Shown: positions 32,660 through 44,600 of the stretch, piece by piece
Position numbering within the stretch: the stretch's first letter is position 1
Layout of the letters: the number at the start of each line of letters is the position of its first letter
Assembly: GCA_037349105.1 (NCBI GenBank)
Contig: JAYJMM010000078.1
Coordinates: 186,001-250,000 of the forward strand
DNA: 64,000 bases
Source of the DNA: Limnomonas spitsbergensis
Taxonomy: Eukaryota > Chlorophyta > Chlorophyceae > Chlamydomonadales
Direction: 5' to 3'
Program-made: the position numbers and the translations under genes
Notes under the pieces: model-generated
The model's database searches: none
Told to the model about the DNA's origin: nothing
The model's input: the letters and a program-made list of their open reading frames with translations, nothing else

Positions 32660-35600
32660 GTGAGGGGTGCAGGCATGAGTAGCAGCAGGATGGGGGGCTG
32701 TCGCTCTGTATAAATCCAAGGTTGAATTAAGGGGTTCAACTAGGGTTAAATGGTTGGTGAAGCGTGGGGGCGCTGACGTGCGTCATGCATTGATCTGCTT
32801 CTGTAAGTGAATTTAGGGTTTAATTTCTTCCCTGCGCTCTACACCCGCGTTGGACCACCGTAAATTTTGGAGCTAGAATTCAGGTACCTCTATCACGGCC
32901 TTTGGGCTGGGGGTCCTGGTGCAGCAAGGTGCCTGCTGCTGGGGTCACTGGCTCAAGGCTGGGCGATATTTGGTGTCCATCTGGGTTAATCTGGGATAAT
33001 TTAAACTGGGATAATTCCAACTGGGATAATTGTGACTGGGGTCATTTAGATTGTAGACTGGGGTCATTTCATGTGGATGGCCCCTGCCCCAGGACATGGT
33101 GGCGTACCCGCTCATGTTTATCGACGGCACGCCCGTGCCCGCCGAAGCCGCACCGGCGCCGACCACGCGCTCCCGCCGCGGCGACCTTCCGTCCGGCAGC
33201 GGAGCGGCCTCCGGCTCTGGAACCGATCCTTCTGCACGGCGCACGCCCGGCTCTGCCCGGAAGGAGCAGAGGGGCCGCAGCTCGGAGGGCAGCGGTGGCT
33301 CGGGTTCGGAAAAGGAGGAGGAGACAGAGGCGGCGGTGGTGGTTGCAGGCGGCGGCGGCGCGGAAGCTGAGGGCGATGGCGACTGGGGGGCAGGCCGGGG
33401 TCGTAGCAAGCGTATGAACAAGGGCCGGCTGGTGTATGTCAACGGGCAGCCGGTGCTGAAAGAGAACATGTGAGAGCGGGGGAGCACAATGCTGAGATGA
33501 AATACGTGAGAGATGGGGAAATGGCAATTCTGAAAGATGGGATGCGAGAGTGCGGGAAGGACCATGCTGAAATGCAGCGTGTGCGAGAAGGGAAATTGCG
33601 CTTCTGAAATTTGTACGTGATTGTGTGGAAAGGACTGTGCTAAAATCTAACGTGTAAGAGCATGGAAATATTATGTTGACCTGCAGGATGTGCTACTGAC
33701 AGACCTGATGGGCCAGCAACGGGTGGAGTACCAGTGACAGGCTTCCGACGGGTCTTGTGCTGCTGATGTGCCGCTGACGTGCTTTATGCGCTGCCTCTGC
33801 GGCAGGTACGAACTGGAGAACGGAGAGCCCAGCGTATATGCCAAGGAGCTCCACAAGGGTGAGTGTGCTGTGAGGGGCGGGTCTTAGGCTTTCATACTTA
33901 TTGTTGACTGTCCATCATCAGTGACAGGCTGTCCATCAGCAGGGACAGGCTGTCCATCAGCAGTGACAGGCTGTCCATCAGCAGGGACATGCTGTCCATC
34001 AGCAGTGACAGGCTGTCTATCAGCAGTGACAGGCTGTCAATCAGCTGTGACAGGCTGTCCATCAGCAGGGACAGGCTGTCTATCAGCAGGGACAGGTTGT
34101 CCATCAGCAGGGACAGGCTGTTCATCAGCAGTGACATGCTGTCCATCAGCAGGGACAGGCTGTCCATCAGCAGTGACAGGCTGTCCATCAGCAGGGACAG
34201 GCTGTCTATCAGCAGTGACAGGCTGTCCATCAGCAATGACAGGCTGTCCATCAGCAGTGACAGGCTGTTCATCAGCAGTGACATGCTGTTCATCAGCAGT
34301 GACATGCTGTTAATCAGCAGTGACATGCTGTCCATCAGCAGTGACAGGCTGTCCATCAGCAGTGACATGCTGTCCATCAGCAGTGACAGGCTGTCCATCA
34401 GCAGTGACAGGCTGTCCATCAGCAGTGACAGGCTGTCCATCAGCAGTGACAGGCTGTCCATCAGCAGTGACAGGCTGTCCATCAGCAGGGACAGGCTGTC
34501 TATCAGCAGGGACAGGTTGTCCATCAGCAGGGACAGGCTGTCTATCAGCAGTGACAGGCTGTCCATCAGCAGTGACAGGCTGTCCATCGGCAGTGACAGG
34601 CTGTCCATCAGCAGTGACAGGCTGTCCATCAGCTGTGACAGGCTGTCCATCAGCAGTGACAGGCTGTCCATCAGCAGTGACATGCTGTCCATCAGCAGGG
34701 ACATGCTGTCTATCAGCAGGGACATGCTGTCCATCAGCAGGGACAGGCTGTCTATCAGCAGTGACAGGCTGTCCATCAGCAGGGACAGGCTGTCCATCAG
34801 CAGGGACATGCTGTCCATCAGCAGGGACAGGCTGTCCATCAGCAGTGACAGGCTGTCCATCAGCAGGGACAGGCTGTCTATCAGCAGTGACAGGCTGTCC
34901 ATCAGCAGTGACAGGCTGTCCATCAGCAGTGACAGGCTGTCTATCAGCAGTGACAGGCTGTCTATCAGCAGGGACAGGCTGTCTATCAGCAGTGACAGGC
35001 AGTCTATCAGCAGTGACAGGCTGTCCATCAGCAGTGACAGGCTGTCCATCAGCAGTGACAGGCTGTCCATCAGCAGGGACAGGCTGTCCATCAGCAGGGA
35101 CAGGCTGTCCCTCAGCAGGGACAGGCTGTCCATCAGCAGTGACATGCTGTCCATCAGCAGGGACAGGCTGTCCATCAGCAGGGACAGGCTGTCTATCAGC
35201 AGGTCTAAGCTGCGCTCTGTTCTAGGGAGAGGCCACCTGGGGGCTGCTTCCATCACATATCCATTTGAAGACGGCTTATCACACACGCCATTGATCAACC
35301 CAACATTTGCCAACTTCAAGTCCCAGTGTCCCGCTTAATTTCCCCGCTTATCCTGCCCCCTATCTGTTTCTCCCCCTTCCGCTCCCGCCTAATTTCCCCA
35401 CTTTCCCTGCCCCCCTACCTGCTCCTCCGCCCTTCCGTCCCCGCTTAATATTTCACGGCCTGCCCTTCCCCGCACAATTTACCCGCCCTCTCGTCCCCCC
35501 CTCTACTACCTGCCTTCCAGTCCCCTTCAAATTCCCCATCCTCCCGTCCTTAGGTCCAAGCTCCTGCTCCTCTCGTCCCCTGGCACAGGTTCCATGCCCT

Positions 35601-38600
35601 CCAATCCCCGCTCCATTCTCCCTCCCCCCCCCCAATCCCCGCTCCATCTCCCCATCCCCCCCATGCCCTGCTCCATCTCCCCATTTCCCCATCCCCGCTC
35701 CATTTCCCCATCCCCCCCAATCCCCGCTCCATTTCCTCATCCCCCCCCATCCCCGCTCCATCTCCCATCCCCCCCAACCCCGCTCCATCTCCCCATCCCC
35801 CCCATGCCCCGCTCCATCTCCCCATCCCCCCAAGCCCCGCTCCATCTCCCCATCCCCCCATGCCCTCTCCATCTCCCCATCCCCCCCATGCCCCGCTCCA
35901 TCTCCCCATCCCCCCAAGCCCCGCTCCATCTCCCATCCCCCCCATGCCCCGCTCCATCTCCCCATCCCCCCCAATCCCCGCTCCATCTCCCCATCCCCCC
36001 CCATCCCCGCTCCATCTCCCATCCCCCCCAAGCCCCGCTCCATCTCCCCATCACCCCATGCTCCGCTCCATCTCCCCATCCCCCCATGCCCCGCTCCATC
36101 TCCCATCCCCCCATGCCCCGCTCCATGTCCCCATCCCCCCCAATCCCCGCTCCATCTCCCCATCCCCCCATGCCCTGCTCCATCTACCTGCTTAATCAAC
36201 CCTTTCTCTTCCCTGCCTTCCCACCCCCCTTCCCGACCCTCTGCCCTCCCACCCCTATCCGACCCTTCCACTTTCCCTCCCTCCCATCCCCAGGTGCAAA
36301 CGCCCTGCTGTCCATGCCTGGCGTGTCCCTCGCCCCGCCACCCCGCTCGGTGGGCAAGGGTCCCGAATACTTGTACCACGGGGCCCGCCGCTACCCCGCC
36401 CAGCCCTGGTCTCAGGTAAGCAGTACAAGCCTGCTTGTTTAGCAGTAAACATTTGTCAGATGAGCAGTACACGCCTGTCAGGTCAGCAGTACACGCCTGC
36501 CAGATGAGCTGTACAAGCCTGAGCAGTACAAGACGTGCAGAAGCAGCTGCCCTTGATTCAAAGTATGCCCTGAAGGGTGCGCCCCCTCAACACTTGTACA
36601 AGCTATGTATCAACCAGAGTGTTGATGAAGCCCCCCCCCCCCCCCCCAAATGCACACGCACCCACCTCAGCACGCGCTGTCCGGTAGTTCCTCTGTTTCT
36701 TATCCACTGTTTTGAGCGTGCATCCTCTGTTCTAAGCATCCATCTAAGCAACCACGTTGTGAGTATTCACTGATTCTGCCGACTTCGGGGCACATTCACA
36801 CGCACTCCGATGAGCCTTCCAGATGCTGGCAGACAACCCCCTTTGGCCCTTCCCTTCCCCTTCTGCCCCCCCTGTCGCCTGCCTCTCAGGTCCAAGAGAC
36901 AGCAGCCAAGCGCGAGCGCCGCTGCGGCGTACCGGGTGCCGATGGCGAGCCTCCCTCCGGTGCCAAGCGTTCCGCGCACAATGAGAGTGTCCGCCGGGAC
37001 CGCGATGCCTCGGAGGCGTCCCGCTCGGTGTACCTCAAGCACCACATCGAGAAGATCCGCCCCTTCATCACGCCACAGGTAGTAGGCCCTCCTCGGCTGC
37101 AGGACGCAATGTAGCTGAATTTAGCAAAAACATCGTTTCTGGAAAACAATTGAGAGGCAGGTCTTAGCCCGAGTCATACCAGTACTACAGAGTCTTTGTC
37201 AGGCTGCATGAGGCCCCTCCGAATTGTAGATGAATTGTAGCTGAGTTGTAGCAGAAGTACCCTAGAATACAGAGTGGCAGGTATTGCAGCCTGCTCAGTG
37301 CATTCGCCAGATAGGGGGCTGTGTGAAAACCCTAGCCCCCGCACAGGTAGCGGCAGTGTTCAGGATGCTGGGGTCCTGCAGTGCTGGACCCCAGCATCCT
37401 CAGCACTGCCGCTACCTGTCCCCAGGACCAGGGTTCTTGATGGACCGCCCACAGTGTGCTCAGTCACTTGAGCCGAAGCCCCTGAACGCTGCCACTGCCT
37501 GCCCCCAGGTCCTGCATCCCTGATGCTTGACCACACAATGTCCAGGTCCAGGATCAAGCCGCCGCCCTCAATGTGCCCTTTCTCATGAGCCCAGCCCACT
37601 GAATGCTCTGCCCTTCCCCCTGCAGGTTGCAAAGAACATTATGGACAAGGCTGCAGCTGCTGCTGCCACGTTGGCGGACCAGCCCCCTCCGGAGCCCGTG
37701 ATGGAGCAACCCACGCAGGTGAGAGGGAGGTGACCCTCTGGGGGAGGCTGTCAGGCAGAGAGGAAGGGAGGGGGGCTTACAATGCGGCCCTTAGGACACG
37801 TTCTCGACTGAAAAACTTGAGGTTTCTGACTGCAAACTGGCATTGCCTACTGACAACTCCTATTCCTGCGTAACCCCCTGACAAAGATAATTTTGAGCCA
37901 GAGCAAGGCACATTTTCAGTATACAATTATGTGTGATTGTTTAGACGTCTTAGTTCATCCCCGTCCCCCGCTGGCAGCTCCATGTCAGCTTGCGCGAGCA
38001 CTAGATGATGGGTCTACCATGACCAAAGGTTCTCACACCCGTCATGAGTCATGATGAAGTACATGGGCATGGGTTAGCCCCGCGGTAAGAGAATGATGTG
38101 CCTCTATACACACCGCTGTGTTCATTCCCCGTCCCCCGCTGGCAGGTCAACGGAAACCTGCGCGAGTACCAGATGATGGGCCTGCAGTGGCGGGGTGCAA
38201 CCCTATAACCCTTAACTTTAAACCCTCCTCGCCCGCAGGTCAACGGAAACCTGCGCGAGTACCAGATGATGGGCCTGCAGTGCCGGGTTGTAATTCTATA
38301 ACCCTAAACCCCAACCCCTCCTCGCCCGCAGGTCAACGGAAACCTGCGCGAGTACCAGATGATGGGCCTGCAGTGCCGGGGTGCAACCCTATAACCCTAA
38401 ACCCTAACCCCTCCTCGCCCGCAGGTCAACGGAAACCTGCGCGAGTACCAGATGATGGGCCTGCAGTGCCGGGTTGTAATTCTATAACCCTAAACCCTAA
38501 CCCCTCTTCGCCCGCAGGTCAATGGAAACCTGCGCGAGTACCAGATGATGGGCCTGCAGTGCCGGGGTGCAACCCTATAACCCTAAACCCCAACCCCTCC

Positions 38601-41600
38601 TCGCCCGCAGGTCAACGGAAACCTGCGCGAGTACCAGATGATGGGCCTGCAGTGCCGGGGTGCAACCCTATAACCCTAAACCCTAAACCCTCCTCGCCCG
38701 CAGGTCAACGGAAACCTGCGCGAGTACCAGATGATGGGCCTGCAGTGCCGGAGTGCAACCCTATAACCCTTAACCCTAAACCCTCCTCGCCCGCAGGTCA
38801 ACGGAAACCTGCGCGAGTACCAGATGATGGGCCTGCAGTGCCGGGTTGTAATTCTATAACCCTAAACCCTAACCCCTCCTCGCCCGCAGGTCAACGGAAA
38901 CCTGCGCGAGTACCAGATGATGGGCCTGCAGTGCCGGGGTGCAACCCTATAACCCTAAACCCTAAACCCTCCTCGCCCGCAGGTCAACGGAAACCTGCGC
39001 GAGTACCAGATGATGGGCCTGCAGTGCCGGGGTGCAACCCTATAACCCTTAACCCTAAACCCTCCTCGCCCGCAGGTCAACGGAAACCTGCGCGAGTACC
39101 AGATGATGGGCCTGCAGTGCCGGGTTGTAATTCTATAACCCTAAACCCCAACCCCTCCTCGCCCGCAGGTCAACGGAAACCTGCGCGAGTACCAGATGAT
39201 GGGCCTGCAGTGCCGGGGTGCAACCCTATAACCCTAAACCCTAAACCCTCCTCGCCCGCAGGTCAACGGAAACCTGCGCGAGTACCAGATGATGGGCCTG
39301 CAGTGCCGGGGTGCAACCCTATAACCCTTAACCCTAAACCCTCCTCGCCCGCAGGTCAACGGAAACCTGCGCGAGTACCAGATGATGGGCCTGCAGTGCC
39401 GGGTTGTAATTCTATAACCCTAAACCCCAACCCCTCCTCGCCCGCAGGTCAACGGAAACCTGCGCGAGTACCAGATGATGGGCCTGCAGTGCCGGGGTGC
39501 AACCCTATAACCCTAAACCCTAAACCCTCCTCGCCCGCAGGTCAACGGAAACCTGCGCGAGTACCAGATGATGGGCCTGCAGTGCCGGGGTGCAACCCTA
39601 TAACCCTTAACCCTAAACCCTCCTCGCCCGCAGGTCAACGGAAACCTGCGCGAGTACCAGATGATGGGCCTGCAGTGCCGGGTTGTAATTCTATAACCCT
39701 AAACCCCAACCCCTCCTCGCCCGCAGGTCAACGGAAACCTGCGCGAGTACCAGATGATGGGCCTGCAGTGCCGGGGTGCAACCCTATAACCCTAAACCCT
39801 AAACCCTCCTCGCCCGCAGGTCAACGGAAACCTGCGCGAGTACCAGATGATGGGCCTGCAGTGCCGGGGTGCAACCCTATAACCCTAAACCCTAAACCCT
39901 CCTCGCCCGCAGGTCAACGGAAACCTGCGCGAGTACCAGATGATGGGCCTGCAGTGCCGGGTTGTAATTCTATGACCCTAAACCCCAACCCCTCCTCGCC
40001 CGCAGGTCAACGGAAACCTGCGCGAGTACCAGATGATGGGCCTGCAGTGCCGGGGTGCAACCCTATAACCCTTAACCCCAACCCCTCCTCGCCCGCAGGT
40101 CAACGGAAACCTGCGCGAGTACCAGATGATGGGCCTGCAGTGGCTTGTCCGCTGCTACGATCACGGCATCAACTCTATCCTGGCAGACGAGATGGTGCGG
40201 TGGAAAGCATAATGTGCCATATGTGCTGTGTGGGGGGGGATGTGAAATTGTGGTATTGGTATGGTCAAATGTGGGGGGAGGAGGGCTGTTCTGTGAACGG
40301 TGTCCACGGTTCTATCTTGACAGACAAGACGCTGAGAGATTGTGTAGTATCGGTTGGACAATGCATCGTTTGAAAACAATTCGTGGTCCCTCCCGCTGCC
40401 TCTTACATGCCTTCAATGGTACACACTTTCAATAATTGGCCTGCGATTTGGACAGAGCAAGCAAGTACCAGCAGAAGCAACAGCAGCAAGGCTTGGTTGC
40501 AAGTACCAGCAGAAGCAACAGCAGCAAGGCTTGGTTGCAAGTACCAGCAGAAGCAACAGCAGCAAGGCTTGGTTGCAAGTACCAGCAGAAGCAACAGCAG
40601 CAAGGCTTGGTTGCAATATTTCCAGCAGAAGCAACAGCTGCTCTGTCAGGGGAGGTTTCTCTTTGACCGCGTTGACCTGGCCGTCACTGCGCTCTACCCC
40701 CCCCGCACCCCCATCTCCTCTCTACACGCGGCCTAGGGCCATTAGTTTCCTGGCCTGCCCCGAGTTGTATTGCATACCCCCGCCTCAGGCCTTCCCCCTT
40801 CCGCCCCTCCCTCACACCACACACTCGCAGGGTCTAGGCAAGACCCTTCAGAGCATCTGCTTCCTGGCATACCTCAAGTTTGTTCGCGGCGTGGAGGGGC
40901 CGCACTTGGTGGTGGTCCCGCTGAGTGTACTGCCCAACTGGTGCGTGCACTGCCCCAATGCTGAGTGGTTGACCAGCTTTTCCCAGTGATTCTCACAGCT
41001 GCCAGCCAGCTACATGGCTTCACCTGTGACGGAGGGGTCCTGTGACGATGATAGCAGTCCCCAACAGCCCCTCATCCATTTGTTGTTGCTTCTTGTTTTT
41101 TCTTTCGGGTCTGCTTGGTAAGTTCGTGATCACTATTTAAAATCCACCACTGTGGATGCTGCATCCAGTCCCCCCTGCAGTCGACTTACCCCTTGTTGTC
41201 AGGACGGCTGAGTTCCGGAGATATGCGTGGTCGCACATCTCTGGTATGGGGAGATGTGTGAGTGGTCACACATCAGCAGTGAGGAGTAGCAAATAGCACT
41301 TGAAAGCACTCTGCCTCCCCCACTTAACCCTGCTCTCAGGATGGCTGAGAAAGCAGAAGTGGTGTCCGCCTGTGTGAACATGCAAGTGATGCAGTCGCAC
41401 ATCGGCAGTGAAGAGTAGCGACAATCATTTCGATGTATTGACACCCTCCCACCCTGCCCCCCCTTCCTCCTCCCCCCTCCCTGTGCTCAGGATGGCTGAG
41501 GTCCGGCAGTGGTGTCCGCCTGTGTGGACATGCAAGTGATGCAGTCGCACATCGGCAGTGAAGAGTAGCGACAATCATTTCAATGTATTGACACCCTCCC

Positions 41601-44600
41601 ATTCTGCCCCCCCCCTCCCTCCTCCCCCCCTGCCCTGTTCTCAGAATGGCCGAGGTCCTCAAGTGGTGCCCTGAGATGTGTGCAGTGCGGTTGCACATCA
41701 GTAGTGACGAGCATTTCAAAGTTTTGATACCCTCCCACCTGTTCCCCCCACCCCTCCCCGTTCTCAGGATGGCTGAGTTCCGCAAGTGGTGCCCCGAGAT
41801 GCGAGTGGTGCGGTTGCACGTGAACGACGAGGGCGAGCGCAAGCGGCTGCGCAAGGACGTGCTTTCCAACCCCTCCTCCTTTGATGTGGCAGTCACGACG
41901 TAAGTAAGGACGATGCACTGCTGTCTTGTGGGGTCAGGGGAGGCAGGGGGACGGGCCAGGTATCAGACGGGCAAGAGGTTGCGCACGGTTGTACTTGCAA
42001 ACCATCCTCATTTGATGTGGAAGCCTCAACGGAAAGGGGGACGATGCACTCCTGTCTTATGGGGTCAGGGGAGGCAGGGGGGAAGGGTCAGGGATGGCTG
42101 GGCAAGAGGCGCGCAAGGGCCTACTGTCCCTCATATGAGGTGGCACTGTGGCAGGGACCAGAGGCTTGCTGGTCACCCCCCAGTAGGCTCTGCTTGGCCC
42201 TTTCGAAAAAGGCTGTGGCTGGTTGCGTTAATTTTGCAACCACAATGGAGGCTTATATAAGTGCTTTGCTGAAGCCTGTTGCTGGATCCTGTTGCTGAAT
42301 CTTAATCCTTTCTTGAATGCAACCTGCCGGCCGCTGTCCTACGTAATCGCCACCCTGATGAGAGCCGTCCTGCCGAGGCCACCGGGTGTCTGCGACGCCC
42401 CCGCAGATGATTCTGCGTTACGTCCGTCTGGCATGTGTCTCGCCCACATGACTAAGATATCACTGCCTCATCTTGCCCCCCTGCTCCCCCCCCTGCTCCA
42501 CAGATACGACATGGTGCATTCCCAGCACTTTGGCGATGCGATCCGCAACAGTGTAGTGTGGAGGTACCTGGTGCTGGATGAGGGGCACAAGGTAGGAATG
42601 GGTGTGAGACAGTGTGGACGGGGTGTGAAAGATATGATACAAGTGTGGACGCCAGGGCCTGTCAGACCTCCATGCACGGTTACGCATTCAGATCACACCT
42701 TAATGCTCTCTTGTTTTGATCAGAAGTGTGGCTGGTAAGTGTGGGTGAAACCACGGGGGGGGGGGGGGGGGGGCTGCTTTGAAACTATCTGATGTGACCT
42801 AGTGGTAAAGGGAGCCATCTGAAAGCACATGGAGCCGCATGTTGCCACATGAAAACCTGTGAAGCCAGATGTACCCATTTCTTATCCACTGAAAGCGTGT
42901 TTTTCCATATGAAACCACATCAGCCCCATCCGTCCGCATTTGCCCATTTCTTACCCTTCAAATCCGCAAGAAACCGCATGCAACCGGGTTTGTTGCCATG
43001 TGGGACCCTGTTTGATCAGGTGAAGAACGAGGAGACCCTGGTGAGCCAGACCATGCGGCGCATCAGCAAGCAGCACGTGCTGATGCTCACAGGTGCAGGG
43101 GGGGTGGGGCCTGATGATGCTGGGTGGGGAGGATCAAGCCTGATGCTCTCACGGGTGTGTGGGGAGGGGGTTGTGAAGCTTGAAAATACTGGGTGCTGGG
43201 TGGGTGGGGGGGCCTGATGAAGCTGGGTGTGGGCTTATGCCCGTTTGCCTTGCCCCCAGCTGCTCTGATCTCGCCTCCTCCCCCTCTGCCCTGTTTTTGT
43301 GAGCAGGGACGCCAGTACAGAACAACCTGGTGAGTCCCCTACTGAAGCATAGGGATAGGCAACCTTATAATGATATAATATCAATTATATCATATTAAAT
43401 GCTTTCACAATTTGCGACTATTTGCGACAATTTGCGGGGAAAACGTATGCAAGGTACAACCTGGTGAGTCCCCTACTTGAGCACCCTGTGGGATTACTTG
43501 CTGATAACGCAATTGCAATAACGCAAATGCGTGAATTATCCTTCATGCAATAACGCAATTGCATGAAGGATATGGGAGGTACGTTTAGGTGCGCACCTAC
43601 AATATATATATGTGGCATAGCAGTTGCAGATGGGCCTAACTGTCGCTGCTCTCGAGAGTTCATGGGCACAAAAAATAACAAATCAGTCTTGTGAACACCT
43701 CCCCTCTGGTTAGCTCCGACACACATGCCAAGCTAGCTGGGGAGTTGTAAATTTGAGCGAAATGAGAACACTACAAAACCTGTGTCGCTGTCTCTGGTGC
43801 TTCTGACCTCGCCTCTGCCTAGGCTTTGTTCAGTGATGTGTTGTGTGATGATTGTTCTTAGAGCCCCAGCTGCTGCTTTTCTGCGCTGACTTGCGCTCCG
43901 TCCCCCCTCTGTCCCGTTTGTCCCTCGGCAGCGAGAGCTGTACGCTCTACTCAACTTCATGTACCCAGGTGAGTGCCAGCCGCCTCACCAGCAATTCTTT
44001 TCTGAAGGACTCCAGTCATACCGGCGCTTTCCATGCATTTTGGCAAGCATAGTGTGAACAAAGTGAGGAGTCGGTTATCCTTCCCAACAGAAAGGTCAAG
44101 TCCTTATGCATGTTAAAGTCGTGGAGGATCCGGGTATCAGGGCACCTCCTGTTTGAGCTGAGTTGTCTCATGCCCCCCCCACCCTGTTTGACTCAGTCTT
44201 CCACCTGCTGCCCTGCTGCCCTTGTCTCATACCCCCCACCCTGTTTGACTCAGCCTTCCACCTGCTGCCCTGCTGCCCTTGTCTCATACCCCCCCACCCT
44301 GTTTGACTCAGCCTTCCACCTGCTGCCCTGCTGCCCTTGTCTCATTCCTTCCCACCCTGTTTGACTCAGCCTTCCACCTGCTGCCCTGCTGCCCTTGTCT
44401 CATGCCTCCCCCCCCCCTCCTTCTGCGCACAGACCTGTTCAATGAGCCCACCCTGTTTGACTCAGCCTTCCACCTGCTGCCCTGCTGCCCTTGTCTCATG
44501 CCTCCTCCCCCCTTCTGCGCGCAGACCTGTTCAATGAGTCCACCCTGTTTGACGCAGCCTTCCACCTGCTGCCCTGCTGCCCTTGTCTCATGCCTCCCCC

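Noticed and set aside
33898..35338. Long frames on both strands of the 21-bp array
   Set aside because: By-products of a stop-free 21-bp unit inside intron 7; the splice phases of exons 7 and 8 exclude it from the coding sequence.
35307..36472. Pro/Ser-rich and Gly/Met/Glu-rich frames over the C-rich minisatellite
   Set aside because: Low-complexity shadows of a ~30-bp repeat within an intron.
38068..38135. A tRNA-like stretch before the 93-bp array (TTAGCCCCGCGGTAAGAG, then GTTCATTCCCC)
   Set aside because: The words resemble A and B boxes but I could not form an acceptor or anticodon stem, and the second word continues into the duplicated intron-exon edge.
38118..40373. A 751-codon frame through the 93-bp array
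   Set aside because: It is out of frame with the SNF2 exon and stays open only because the unit is a multiple of three and lacks a stop in that register.
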